Shown here: in pieces, positions 15,533-23,989 of the stretch
Layout of the letters: every line of letters begins with the position of its first letter
Numbering within the stretch: the first letter of the stretch is position 1
Source: Allobosea sp. UNC402CLCol
GTDB lineage: Bacteria; Pseudomonadota; Alphaproteobacteria; Rhizobiales; Beijerinckiaceae
Direction of reading: 5' to 3'
Length of the DNA: 64,000 bases
NCBI RefSeq assembly: GCF_000745475.1
Contig: NZ_KN050692.1
Coordinates: forward strand, 513,955 to 577,954
Notes under the pieces: model-generated
What the model was told of the DNA's origin: nothing
The model's database searches: none
The model's input: only the letters and a program-made list of their open reading frames with translations
Position numbers and translations under genes: made by a program

Positions 15533-16064
15533 GCACGGCCTCCTGGCTGACGAAATCGGGAAAAAGCGGCTCGCGATGCAGAAGCGCTTCGAGGTCGAGG
15601 GCGGCGAGCCCGGCCTGCGCCTCACGCAGATAGGTAGCGACGACGGAAGCACCCTGCTGCGAGGCATTGCGGTGCAACGCTTCCGTCAGCGCCTCGGGAT
15701 CGGATCCGGCAAAGGCCGGCTCATAGGCCTGGATGCGGCCATAGAACATCTGGCCGATCTTCTTCATCCGCTTCGGCACGGCGATGTCGCTGACGCCGCC
15801 ATTGCGGAAGCCGAGCTCGAGATAGGCGAAGCAGGCGTCGATCAGCTCCTGCGAGAGGTCGCCCGCAGGCGGCGGCAATTCGCGCAACCGCCGCAAGACC
15901 AGGAACATGTGCAAGGTCAGCGATTCGAAGCGCCCCTCGAAGCTGTCGGGAATGCCGCCCGCGAGATAGAGCCCGGGCTGACGCGACGCTTCCGCGACGC
16001 GCCCGAACAGCGCATCCACAGGTGCGCGCCGTTGCGCGCGCTTGCCGAACCAACCGAAAATCAC
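15522..16064 (-). CDS. Ubiquinol-cytochrome c chaperone family protein (CBP3-like)
   Basis: A 180-residue protein of the family of mitochondrial CBP3/UQCC1, which helps assemble the cytochrome bc1 complex. Visible family features are 'LTLHMFLVLRRLRELPP', 'LSQELIDACFAYLELGFRNG' and 'MKKIGQMFYGRIQAYEPAF'. The start is a GTG at 16064, chosen because GGAGG sits 7 nt before it and the protein then begins 'IFGWFGKR'. It is divergent from bamE with about 150 nt between, and overlaps the DUF177 gene downstream. Confidence 0.88.
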   Translation of the reverse strand: MIFGWFGKRAQRRAPVDALFGRVAEASRQPGLYLAGGIPDSFEGRFESLTLHMFLVLRRLRELPPPAGDLSQELIDACFAYLELGFRNGGVSDIAVPKRMKKIGQMFYGRIQAYEPAFAGSDPEALTEALHRNASQQGASVVATYLREAQAGLAALDLEALLHREPLFPDFVSQEAVHDA

Positions 16065-16213
16065 GCTCTTGCCTCCGCCCGGCCGCGTCGCGGGCGTCCT
16101 CGCCTTGCCAAAGCCATCCTCGGGCGTTACGCCAACCCTGCCCCTTTTGACAAGCGGCTTGGAACGGTCACCCGGCCCTCCACGTCCGCCCTCGCCTTTC
16201 GGATCGTGCCCGC

Positions 16214-16708
16214 ATGACCCAGATTTCCCGCCGCGCCGTTCTGCTCGGAGCCCTCGCGACCTCGTCCCTGACGCTGGCCGGCTGCGGCCCCGATGCCGGC
16301 GGCTTCGTCCTGCCGACATCGACCGGCATGAACGAGGAATTCACCCGTGGCTTCGTGATGGACGACTCGCTCGTCGCGCAGGTCAAGGTCGGCATGGACG
16401 TGCAGTCGGTGCTGCAGATCCTCGGCACGCCGTCGACGACCTCGACCGTCGGCAACCGCACCTTCTACTATATCAGCCAGCGGATGCGCCGTCGCTTCCA
16501 GTTCCAGGACCCGCAGGTCATCGACCAGAACGTGCTGGTGATCTATTTCAACAAGAGCTTCAAGGTCGAGCGCATCGCCAATTACGGGCTGCAGGACGGC
16601 GTGATCTTCGACTTCATCAGCCGCACCACCCCGGCTGGCGGCCAGGAGCAGAGCTTCCTGCGCAACCTGTTCCGCGGCGTCACCAAGTTCAACCCGCTCG
16701 GCGCCTGA
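16214..16708 (+). CDS. bamE: Outer-membrane assembly lipoprotein BamE (OmlA/SmpA)
   Basis: A 164-residue lipoprotein with signal 'ISRRAVLLGALATSSLTLAGC' (lipobox LAGC, Cys24). The twin arginine in this signal hints at Tat export, which is unusual for BamE and may be chance. The mature domain has the SmpA/OmlA pattern 'AQVKVGMDVQSVLQILGTPS' and 'RTFYYISQRMRRRF', then 'NVLVIYFNKSFKVERIANYG'. It is a small subunit of the BAM complex that inserts beta-barrel proteins. A strong terminator follows 30 nt after the stop. Confidence 0.93.
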   Translation: MTQISRRAVLLGALATSSLTLAGCGPDAGGFVLPTSTGMNEEFTRGFVMDDSLVAQVKVGMDVQSVLQILGTPSTTSTVGNRTFYYISQRMRRRFQFQDPQVIDQNVLVIYFNKSFKVERIANYGLQDGVIFDFISRTTPAGGQEQSFLRNLFRGVTKFNPLGA

Positions 16709-16737
16709 ACGGCTCCCACGCGGTCAGAAGACAAGAG

Positions 16738-16769
16738 AACCCCGCGACAAGGTCGCGGGGTTTCTTTTT
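16738..16769 (+). terminator. Rho-independent terminator after bamE
   Basis: An 11-bp stem AACCCCGCGAC/GTCGCGGGGTT (16738-16748 and 16752-16762) with a 3-nt loop is followed by TCTTTTT. It is placed to end the BamE lipoprotein transcript. Confidence 0.93.
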
Positions 16770-16796
16770 GGGCCATTTCGGGATGTGCACCGGCCC

Positions 16797-17723
16797 TCAG
16801 GCAGGCCGGGCCTGCTTTTTCTCCGGCAAGGTCATCGCCATCACCCCGACGACCACCAGCGCAAGACCGGCCCAGGCCGTCGGCTGAAGGCGTTCGCCCA
16901 GGAAGACGAGGCCGATCGCCACGCCGATCGGCACACGCAGATAGGACACCGCCGTCGTCCCGACCGAGCCGAGCGTGCGGATCAGCCGGAAATAGATGGC
17001 GAAGGCGAGCGCCGTCGAGAACACCGACAACGCCAGCAGCGCGAGCAGGGATTCCTGCGAGGGCGCCAGCGTCCAGGGCCGGTCGACGACGAGGGCGGCC
17101 GGGATCAGCAGCGCCGTGCCGGTCAGCATCGAACCGGCCGCCGGCAGCAGCGGATCCATGCCGGTGAAATGCCGGCCGAACAGCGCCGCGCAGGCATAGG
17201 CGATCGTCGCCGCGACGATGGCGAGCTGCGGCAGGGCTTGCGAGCCCAATCCGGAAAAGGCGTCGACGCCGACGATCAGGCTGATGCCGGCGACGCCAGC
17301 GGCGACACCGAGGCCCTTGCGCCAGTCGGGGCGCTTGCCGGACATCAACGCCAGCGAGATCAGGAAGACGAAGACCGGCGTGGTGCCGTTGAGGATCGAG
17401 GCGAGGCCGGCATCGACGCTGCGCTCGGCCCAGGCGATCAGCGTGAAGGGCACGACGCTGTTGAGGCAGGCCTGGGTCAGGAAGCGCCGCCAGGCGGTCA
17501 GATCCCGCGGCATCCGCAGGCCGCGACCCCGGATGACGGCGAGCAGGATCAAGCCGGCGATCAGCGTGCGGGCGGCGATCAGGGTCAGCGGCGGGATCGT
17601 CTCCACGCCGAGCTTGATGAAGGTGTAGGAGCCGCCCCAAAGCGTCGCCAGCGCCAGCAGCAGGGCGAATTCGGTGCTGCGGTTCGGGGCCGCGGATGTG
17701 GCTTCAAGCGCTTGCGTGGACAT
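16797..17723 (-). CDS. DMT superfamily transporter (EamA, two repeats)
   Basis: A 308-residue inner-membrane protein with ten predicted helices in two EamA repeats: 'LLLALATLWGGSYTFIKLG' opens the first, and 'IVAATIAYACAALFGRHF' opens the second. Such proteins export amino acids or other small metabolites; the substrate is not known. GAGGAGG precedes the ATG at 17723; upstream in-frame codons are not family-like. Two TTGATTCAA palindromes lie about 90-115 nt upstream. The bamE terminator stands between the convergent ends. Confidence 0.88.
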   Translation of the reverse strand: MSTQALEATSAAPNRSTEFALLLALATLWGGSYTFIKLGVETIPPLTLIAARTLIAGLILLAVIRGRGLRMPRDLTAWRRFLTQACLNSVVPFTLIAWAERSVDAGLASILNGTTPVFVFLISLALMSGKRPDWRKGLGVAAGVAGISLIVGVDAFSGLGSQALPQLAIVAATIAYACAALFGRHFTGMDPLLPAAGSMLTGTALLIPAALVVDRPWTLAPSQESLLALLALSVFSTALAFAIYFRLIRTLGSVGTTAVSYLRVPIGVAIGLVFLGERLQPTAWAGLALVVVGVMAMTLPEKKQARPA

Positions 17724-17809
17724 GGTTCCTCCTCGGTCGCGGAGACCATGCCAGCACTTCGCGCCGACAGCATGCGGCAACACTACGCTCCCGGCCGTAG
17801 CTTGCGGGC

Positions 17810-17839
17810 TTGATTCAAGGCGTTGCCGATTTGATTCAA
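17810..17839. promoter_or_regulatory. Tandem TTGATTCAA palindromes upstream of the DMT transporter (candidate operator)
   Basis: Two identical 9-bp near-palindromes, TTGATTCAA, lie at 17810-17818 and 17831-17839, 21 bp apart start to start, that is two helical turns. They sit between the pyrophosphatase terminator and the transporter start, where a repressor or activator pair would bind. The regulator is unknown. Confidence 0.45.
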
Positions 17840-17861
17840 TCGGCCGCTGCAAGCCATTGCC

Positions 17862-17896
17862 CAAAAAGAAGAACCCGCGACTTCCGCCGCGGGCTC
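17862..17896 (-). terminator. Rho-independent terminator after hppA
   Basis: On the minus strand a 10-bp stem GAGCCCGCGG/TCGCGGGTTC (17887-17896 and 17871-17880) with a 6-nt loop is followed by TTCTTTTTGGG. It ends the transcript of the membrane pyrophosphatase gene 25 nt past its stop. Confidence 0.92.
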
Positions 17897-17920
17897 CAGA
17901 TGTTCAGGCGATGCCTGCGC

Positions 17921-20077
17921 TCAGCTATGCGCCAGGATCGCCAGCAGCAGCAGGGCGATGATGTTGGTGATCTTGATCGCCGGGTTCACGGCGGGGCCCG
18001 CCGTGTCCTTGTAGGGGTCGCCGACGGTATCGCCGGTCACCGAGGCCTTGTGCGCGTCCGAGCCCTTCATGTGGCGCACGCCGTCCTTGTCGACGAAGCC
18101 GTCCTCGAAGCTCTTCTTGGCGTTGTCCCAGGCGCCGCCGCCCGACGTCATCGAGATCGCGACGAAGATGCCGGTGACGATCACGCCCATCAGCATGGCG
18201 CCGACGGCCGCGAAGGCGTTGTTCTTGCCGGCGATCCAGTAGATCACGAAATAGGTCACGATCGGCGCCAGCACCGGCAGGAGCGAGGGCACGATCATCT
18301 CCTTGATCGCGGCCTTGGTCAGCAGATCGACGGCGCGGGCGTAATCGGGCCGCTCCGTGCCCTGCATGATGCCGGGCTTCTCGCGGAACTGCCGGCGGAC
18401 TTCCTCGACCACCGAGCCTGCCGCGCGCCCGACCGCCGTCATGCCCATGCCGCCGAAGAGGAAGGGGATGAGACCGCCGAGCAGCAGGCCGACGACGACA
18501 TAGGGGTTGGACAGCGAGAAATCGAGCGTGACGCCCTTGAAGTACTGGAAGGCCGTGCTGCCCGCCTTGTTGGCCTCGGTAATGAAGAAGTTGAGGTCCG
18601 AGGTGTAGGCGGCGAACAGCACCAGCGCGCCCAGGCCGGCCGAGCCGATGGCATAGCCCTTGGTGACCGCCTTGGTGGTGTTGCCGACCGCGTCGAGCGC
18701 GTCGGTGGAGTGGCGGACCTCCTTGGGCAGCCCCGCCATCTCGGCGATGCCGCCGGCATTGTCCGTCACCGGACCGAAGGCATCGAGCGCCACCACGACA
18801 CCGGCCAGCGCCAGCATGGCCGTGGTCGCGATCGCGATGCCGAACAGGCCGGCGAGGCTGTAGGCCGCGATGATGCCGGCGATGATGACGATGGTCGGCG
18901 CCGCCGTCGCCTCCAGCGAGACCGCGAGGCCCTGGATGACGTTGGTGCCGTGGCCGGTCACCGAAGCCTGGGCGATGGAGACGACCGGGCGCTTGCCGGT
19001 GCCGGTGTAGTATTCGGTGATGATGACGATGCAGAGCGTCACGGCAAGGCCGACCAGCGCGCAGCCGAAGAGGTTGCCGGAGGTGAAGGTGACGTTCTGG
19101 ACCGTCGTGAAGCTGGTGGAGAAGCCGCCGAACATGACGTAGTTCACCACCGCGATCGCGCCGACCGAGAGCACGCCGGCCGCGATGAAGCCCTTGTAGA
19201 GCGCTCCCATGATCGACTGGTTGGCGCCGAGCTTCACGAAGAAGGTGCCGATGATCGAGGTGACGATGCAGGCCGCGCCGATCGCCATCGGATAGAGCAT
19301 CATCGTGCCCAGCGCGGGCTGGCCGGCGAAGAAGATCGCGGCGAGCACCATGGTCGCGACCAGCGTCACCGCATAGGTCTCGAACAGGTCGGCGGCCATG
19401 CCGGCGCAATCGCCGACATTGTCGCCGACATTGTCGGCGATGGTCGCGGGGTTGCGCGGATCGTCCTCGGGGATGCCGGCCTCGACCTTGCCGACGAGGT
19501 CGGCGCCCACATCCGCGCCCTTGGTGAAGATGCCGCCGCCGAGACGGGCGAAGATCGAGATCAGCGAGGCGCCGAAGCCGAGCGCCACCAGCGAGTCGAT
19601 GACGGTGCGGCTCGAAGGCTCGAAGCCGAGGAAGGAGGTCAGGACGCCGTAATAGACGGCGACGCCGAGCAGCGCGAGGCCGGCGACCAGCATGCCGGTG
19701 ACCGCGCCGGCCTTGAAGGCGACGTCGAGCCCCTCGCCGAGCGACTGCATCGCCGCCTGCGCCGTGCGGACATTGGCGCGCACCGAGACGTTCATGCCGA
19801 TGAAGCCGGCGCTGCCCGAAAGCACCGCGCCGATCAGGAAACCGATGCCCACCCACTTGCCGAGCAGCCAGGCCAGCACGACGAAGAGGACGACGCCGAC
19901 CATGGAAATGGTGAGATATTGGCGCTTGAGATAGGCCTGCGCGCCTTCGGCGACCGCGCCGGAGATCTCCTGCATGCGCTGGTTGCCGGCATCGCGCTTC
20001 ATGACGTCGCCATAGGCCCAGATGCCGTAAGCAATCGACAGCGCACTCAATACGATGATGAGAAGCAGAGCTGACAT
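17921..20077 (-). CDS. hppA: Proton-translocating membrane pyrophosphatase, K+-independent type
   Basis: A 718-residue integral membrane protein with about 16 helices that couples pyrophosphate hydrolysis to H+ pumping. The PPi/Mg site motifs are intact: 'GGGIFTKGADVGADLVGKVE' (about 180-199) and 'DNVGDNVGDCAGMAAD' (215-230). The residue deciding potassium dependence is Lys469 in 'GNTTKAVTKGYAIGSAGL'; Lys here marks the K+-independent, H+-pumping class. It is a single-gene unit flanked by terminators on both sides. It may recycle PPi to support the proton gradient under low energy. Confidence 0.96.
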   Translation of the reverse strand: MSALLLIIVLSALSIAYGIWAYGDVMKRDAGNQRMQEISGAVAEGAQAYLKRQYLTISMVGVVLFVVLAWLLGKWVGIGFLIGAVLSGSAGFIGMNVSVRANVRTAQAAMQSLGEGLDVAFKAGAVTGMLVAGLALLGVAVYYGVLTSFLGFEPSSRTVIDSLVALGFGASLISIFARLGGGIFTKGADVGADLVGKVEAGIPEDDPRNPATIADNVGDNVGDCAGMAADLFETYAVTLVATMVLAAIFFAGQPALGTMMLYPMAIGAACIVTSIIGTFFVKLGANQSIMGALYKGFIAAGVLSVGAIAVVNYVMFGGFSTSFTTVQNVTFTSGNLFGCALVGLAVTLCIVIITEYYTGTGKRPVVSIAQASVTGHGTNVIQGLAVSLEATAAPTIVIIAGIIAAYSLAGLFGIAIATTAMLALAGVVVALDAFGPVTDNAGGIAEMAGLPKEVRHSTDALDAVGNTTKAVTKGYAIGSAGLGALVLFAAYTSDLNFFITEANKAGSTAFQYFKGVTLDFSLSNPYVVVGLLLGGLIPFLFGGMGMTAVGRAAGSVVEEVRRQFREKPGIMQGTERPDYARAVDLLTKAAIKEMIVPSLLPVLAPIVTYFVIYWIAGKNNAFAAVGAMLMGVIVTGIFVAISMTSGGGAWDNAKKSFEDGFVDKDGVRHMKGSDAHKASVTGDTVGDPYKDTAGPAVNPAIKITNIIALLLLAILAHS

Positions 20078-20152
20078 TCGGTTTCCTACCTTGAGCTTCC
20101 GGGCTGTCGGGAGCGCTGTCGCTCCTCTTTGCAGCGTTGGACGTCAGGCAGC

Positions 20153-20185
20153 GAAAAAACGGGCCCTGAAGACTAAAAGGCCCGC
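20153..20185 (-). terminator. Rho-independent terminator between the ureidoglycine aminohydrolase gene and hppA
   Basis: On the minus strand CGGGCC (20184-20179) pairs with GGCCCG (20165-20160) around a 13-nt loop, followed by TTTTTT (20159-20154). It lies about 105 nt past the cupin gene stop and 75 nt before the hppA start, so it separates the two units. Confidence 0.75.
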
Positions 20186-20288
20186 CTTGCGTCGCCTGTG
20201 TCAGGCGAATTTGTGGCAAGTTTCGGCGGTGAGCGCAAACGGCTGCGCTTACAAATTTCGTCGAATGTCAGGTACGGGCGATTCAGGC

Positions 20289-21089
20289 TCAGAGCGCGAC
20301 GTCGCGGTTGACGTTCTTGTAGAGCAGGTAGCAGGCGTCGCCATGGCCGGTCGGATAGAATTGCTGGGGGCAAAAGCCGCCCATCCAGATGAAATCCCGC
20401 TCCCAGATCTCGTGCCAGTCCTGATCGAGGAAGTAGAGCCCCTGCCCTTCCAGCATGTAGAGGCCGTGTTCCATCACATGGGTTTCGACCGCCGGGAAGC
20501 AGACTCCCGGCTTGAACCACATCAGGTTCATCTCGAAATCGAAGCGCATATCGCCATAGGGCAGCAGGAACTGGAAGCCGCGCCCCTCCATGCCGGTATG
20601 ATTCGTCATCGGCACGGCGTCGCGATGCGACAGGATCGATTCGGGGACAGTGAGGCCGGGCGCCGGCTCGTAGCGTTTGCGCAGCGCCAGCACATCGGCG
20701 CGACTGCCCGTGTCGTTGCGCAGCGTGAAGCGCGTGCCGGGCGGCAGATAGGCAAAGCCGCCGGGGCCGAGCGTCCGGCTCTCGCCACCTTCGATGGCGA
20801 AGGCGATCTCGCCGGAGAGGACATAGTAGAAATGCTGGATGTCCGGCTCGCCGAAAGGAGCCGGCGTCCCGCCGCCCGGCGCGATTTCGAGCACATATTG
20901 CGCAAATCCCGCCCCAAGCACGGGCGCCGCGAGGATGCGGACGACGGTGCTCGCCCAATGCGGCAGGCGGCTGATCAGGACGCCTTCGGGCGGCATGAAG
21001 GCATAGTTCCGCTTCACCACGCCGCGGTTATGGCCGATCGCGCCGGGCGGCACGCGGCCGGTGGCAGGCGGAAAGCTGCGGTCGGTCAT
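20289..21089 (-). CDS. allE: (S)-ureidoglycine aminohydrolase, bicupin (AllE/YlbA family)
   Basis: A 266-residue bicupin that releases ammonia from ureidoglycine in purine (allantoin) breakdown. The N-terminal cupin has 'DIQHFYYVLSGEIAFAIEGG' and the C-terminal one has 'FPAVETHVMEHGLYMLEGQG', whose Glu and two His are the expected Mn ligands; 'QDWHEIWERDFIWMGGFCPQ' completes the domain. No other allantoin genes are in the window. An MFS transporter gene lies 34 nt upstream on the same strand, so the two are probably co-transcribed. Family assignment is firm; the exact substrate is inferred. Confidence 0.85.
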   Translation of the reverse strand: MTDRSFPPATGRVPPGAIGHNRGVVKRNYAFMPPEGVLISRLPHWASTVVRILAAPVLGAGFAQYVLEIAPGGGTPAPFGEPDIQHFYYVLSGEIAFAIEGGESRTLGPGGFAYLPPGTRFTLRNDTGSRADVLALRKRYEPAPGLTVPESILSHRDAVPMTNHTGMEGRGFQFLLPYGDMRFDFEMNLMWFKPGVCFPAVETHVMEHGLYMLEGQGLYFLDQDWHEIWERDFIWMGGFCPQQFYPTGHGDACYLLYKNVNRDVAL

Positions 21090-21123
21090 CCGTTTTCCCC
21101 GGCATCGTCAGATCAGGAGGGCT

Positions 21124-22335
21124 TCAGGCCAGCCCCACGCGCTTCTGCGTGCGCTGCCAGATCACCAAGAGCAAGGCAAGCGCGACCGGCGGAAAGACGA
21201 GCCAGTTCACGGTTTCCCAGCCGCCATGACTGAGCAGGCCGCCGGACGAAAACGAGGCAATGGCGACCGAGCCGAAGACGAGGAAGTCGTTGGCCGCCTG
21301 CACCTTCACCCGTTCTTCCGGCCGGTAGCAATCCGTCACCAGCGCGGTGGCGCCGATGAAGCCGAAGTTCCAGCCGATGCCGAGCAGCACCAGCGCCAGC
21401 CAGAAATGGCCGACGCTGAGGCCCGTCAGGCCGATGATCGCCGCCAGCGCCGTCAGGGCGAGGCCCGTGATCGTCACCGCCTCCTTGCCGAAGCGTTCGA
21501 TCAGCTTGCCGGTGAAGAAGCTCGGCCCGTACATGCCCAGCACATGCCACTGGATGCCGAGCGCGGCATCACCGACCGAATGGCCGCAGGCGACCATCGC
21601 CATGGGCGCCGCCGTCATCACGAAGCTCATCAGCCCGTAGGCCACGAGCGCGGCGATGACCGAGGCAATGAATTTCGGCTGGCGCATGATCTGGCCGAGC
21701 GGCCGGCCGAGATCGCTGCGAACCGTCTTCACCGGCGGCGCGTGCAGTTGGGAGACGATGCAGATCGCCAGCAGCGCCAGCGCACCCTGGGCGAGGAAGC
21801 TCGCGGCGAAGGGCGCGGATGGTGTCAGGTCTCGGGTCCAGTAGACCGATTGCGGACCGATGATGCCCGCCGCCAGCCCGCCGAGCATGACCCAGGAAAT
21901 CGCGCGGGGCCGGAAGCTCGCGCTGGCGGTATCGGCGGCGGCGAAGCGATAGCTCTGGACGAAGGCGCCGTAGAGCCCGCAGATGAAGGTGCCGAGGCAA
22001 AACAGCCCGAATTGCCGGGAGGCGACGCCGCCGGCCGCCAGGCTCGCTCCCGTGGCCCCGACAAGCGCGCCGATGAGATAGCCGCCGCGCCGGCCGAAAC
22101 GGCGCATCAGCATCGCCGCCGGAATGACGCCGGCCGCGATGCCGAGCTGCAGCAGGCTGACCGGCACGGTGGCGAAGGTCTTGTCCGCGGCGAGCTGGGC
22201 GCCGACGAGGCCGCCGAGCGAGACGATGATCGCCGGATTGGCGCCGCCGAGCGCCTGCGCGCCGGACAGAACGAGCGCATTGCGCTTCGCGAGCCTGTCG
22301 CCTTCGGCGACCTGGACATGCTGGTTCATCGCCAC
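21124..22335 (-). CDS. MFS transporter
   Basis: A 403-residue major facilitator with twelve predicted helices in two six-helix halves. The basic loop after helix 2 is visible as 'MLMRRFGRRGGYLIG', and 'KLIERFGKEAVTITGLALTA' is its counterpart in the second half. Start is a GTG at 22335 or the ATG at 22329. It lies 34 nt upstream of the ureidoglycine aminohydrolase gene, so import of a ureide or export of a by-product is possible, but the substrate is not shown. Confidence 0.82.
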   Translation of the reverse strand: MAMNQHVQVAEGDRLAKRNALVLSGAQALGGANPAIIVSLGGLVGAQLAADKTFATVPVSLLQLGIAAGVIPAAMLMRRFGRRGGYLIGALVGATGASLAAGGVASRQFGLFCLGTFICGLYGAFVQSYRFAAADTASASFRPRAISWVMLGGLAAGIIGPQSVYWTRDLTPSAPFAASFLAQGALALLAICIVSQLHAPPVKTVRSDLGRPLGQIMRQPKFIASVIAALVAYGLMSFVMTAAPMAMVACGHSVGDAALGIQWHVLGMYGPSFFTGKLIERFGKEAVTITGLALTALAAIIGLTGLSVGHFWLALVLLGIGWNFGFIGATALVTDCYRPEERVKVQAANDFLVFGSVAIASFSSGGLLSHGGWETVNWLVFPPVALALLLVIWQRTQKRVGLA

Positions 22336-22365
22336 GCCATTCCGCGGCGCCGCGGGGCGTCGCTT

Positions 22366-23361
22366 TCAGAAATGAGAGAAGGAGCCGCGCGTGAAATCCC
22401 GCGCCCCGCCCTTCCCGCTGTAACGCACCGCGCCCGCCCCGGAGACGATCCGGCCGATCGGCGTCAGCGGAACCGCATGCTCCGCAGCCGCCGCAATCAG
22501 AGAAGAATACTCTCCTTCAGGCGCCGTGCAGAGAATTTCGTAGTCGTCTCCTCCGGTCCAGGCCAGTTCCGCCAGCGCGGGATCGGCCATGAGCGCGGCG
22601 CGGGCCGGACCGGACAGCGGAACGGCGTCGAGGTCGATCTCGGCCCCGACCTGGGAGGCCTTCAACATCTTGGCGAGGTCGCCGACGAGCCCGTCCGAGA
22701 TGTCCATGGCGGCGCTGGCATGACGCTGGAGCGCCTCGGCCAGGGTGGTGCGCGGCTGCGGATGCAGATAGCGGTCGGCCAGGAACCCACGCTGGCCGTC
22801 ATCCAGCGCGGCGACCCAGCTGGGCTTGTCCGGACCATGCACCTTGAGGCCGAGGGCGCCGTCGCCGATGGAGCCGGAAACGAGCACGACGTCGCCGGGT
22901 TTCGCGCCGGCACGGCGGACCATCCGGCCGGCGGGAACCGCACCGAAAGCGGTGATCGAGAGAGTGAGTGGCCCGGAGGTCGAGACGGTATCGCCGCCGA
23001 TCAGCGGGCAGCCGGCCTGTTGCGCGAGACGGCCGAGGCCTGCAGCAAAGTCCTTCAGCCAGCCTTCGGTCCAGTTGCGCGGCAGGGCGATGGTGAGGAC
23101 GAAGCCCTCGGGCTTCGCCCCCTTGGCGGCGAGGTCGGAGAGGTTGACGGCAAGCGCCTTCCAGCCGATCGCGGCCGGCGGATCGTCCGGAAAGAAGTGC
23201 ACGCCGGCGACCAGCGCATCGGCGGTGACGACGACCTCGTAGCCGCGGCCCGGCCGCAGCAGCCCGGCATCGTCGAGGAGGCCGAGGCCGCCCGGCCCGG
23301 CCAAAGGCGCGAAATAGCGCTCGATCAGCTCGAATTCGCCGGGGCGCTGGTTATCGGCCAT
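22366..23361 (-). CDS. thiL: Thiamine-monophosphate kinase
   Basis: A 331-residue ThiL, which phosphorylates thiamine monophosphate to the active diphosphate. It has 'FELIERYFAPLAGPGGLGLLDDAG' (split across about residues 8-31), the Mg/ATP motifs 'VTADALVAGVHFF', 'WKALAVNLSDLAAKGA', 'CPLIGGDTVSTSGPL' and 'AMDISDGLVGDLAKM', and 'TGGDDYEILCT'. The start at 23361 gives a normal N-terminus. It is the last gene of the rib-nusB-thiL run, separated from nusB by a palindromic repeat. Confidence 0.95.
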   Translation of the reverse strand: MADNQRPGEFELIERYFAPLAGPGGLGLLDDAGLLRPGRGYEVVVTADALVAGVHFFPDDPPAAIGWKALAVNLSDLAAKGAKPEGFVLTIALPRNWTEGWLKDFAAGLGRLAQQAGCPLIGGDTVSTSGPLTLSITAFGAVPAGRMVRRAGAKPGDVVLVSGSIGDGALGLKVHGPDKPSWVAALDDGQRGFLADRYLHPQPRTTLAEALQRHASAAMDISDGLVGDLAKMLKASQVGAEIDLDAVPLSGPARAALMADPALAELAWTGGDDYEILCTAPEGEYSSLIAAAAEHAVPLTPIGRIVSGAGAVRYSGKGGARDFTRGSFSHF

Positions 23362-23398
23362 CGTCGACCGGCCTCCAAGGGTTCCGAGCCTGTCCGTC

Positions 23399-23503
23399 GT
23401 CATTCCGGGCAAGCTGCGAAAGCAGCGCCGACCCGGAATCCATCATAGAACGCGACGCCCGACGATGGTTTCCGGATCTCCGCTTCGCTGCGTCCGGAAT
23501 GAC
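23399..23503. repeat. Palindromic intergenic repeat, family C copy 1
   Basis: Bounded by GTCATTCCGG and its complement CCGGAATGAC, with internal CCCGGAATCCATCATAGA. A second copy with the same ends and the same internal block is at 53602-53694. It fills the gap between nusB and thiL. Confidence 0.75.
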
Positions 23504-23521
23504 GGCGTAGAGCTCAATGAG

Positions 23522-23989
23522 CTAAGCCGCCGGAGCGTCGAACTCGTCAGCGCGGAAGTCGCGGGCCATGCGGTCGAGCACGGCGTTGATCATGCCGATC
23601 TCGTCGCCGTCATAGAAGGCGCGGGCGACCGCGACATATTCGGAGATGACGGCGCGGGCCGGCACGTCCTTGCGGAAGGCGAGCTCATAGGCGCCGGCAC
23701 GCAGGACGGCGCGGACGACCGCCTCGACGCGCTTCAGCGGCCAGTCCTTGGCGAGAAGCTCATCGACGGTGCGATCCACCAGCCGCTGCTCGCGCACGAC
23801 ACCACCGAGCAGGTCGCGGAAGAAGGCGATCTCCGCCTTCGGCAACTCGATCTCCTCGACCTCCTGGCCGATCCAGAAAGCCTCGAACTCGGCCATGGCC
23901 TCGGTGACGCCGCGGCCGCCGATCTCCATCTCGTAGAGCGCCTGCACAACCGACAGACGCGCGCCGCGCCGCATCTCGGCGCGGCTCAT
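23522..23989 (-). CDS. nusB: Transcription antitermination factor NusB
   Basis: A 155-residue all-helical NusB, which binds boxA RNA with S10/NusE in rRNA antitermination. Features: 'RRGARLSVVQALYEMEIGG' at the N-terminus, 'LPKAEIAFFRDLLGGVV', and the C-terminal 'ISEYVAVARAFYDGDEIGMI'. It overlaps the ribH stop by 4 nt (23986-23989), a coupling conserved in many bacteria. Confidence 0.95.
   Translation of the reverse strand: MSRAEMRRGARLSVVQALYEMEIGGRGVTEAMAEFEAFWIGQEVEEIELPKAEIAFFRDLLGGVVREQRLVDRTVDELLAKDWPLKRVEAVVRAVLRAGAYELAFRKDVPARAVISEYVAVARAFYDGDEIGMINAVLDRMARDFRADEFDAPAA

Noticed and set aside
17810..20074. A 754-codon open frame on the + strand opposite the pyrophosphatase gene
   Set aside because: It is a charged, low-complexity shadow of high-GC codon usage; the minus strand encodes a complete H+-pyrophosphatase. 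Other long antisense frames (for example opposite plsX, glyA, parC, rsh and era) were set aside for the same reason.
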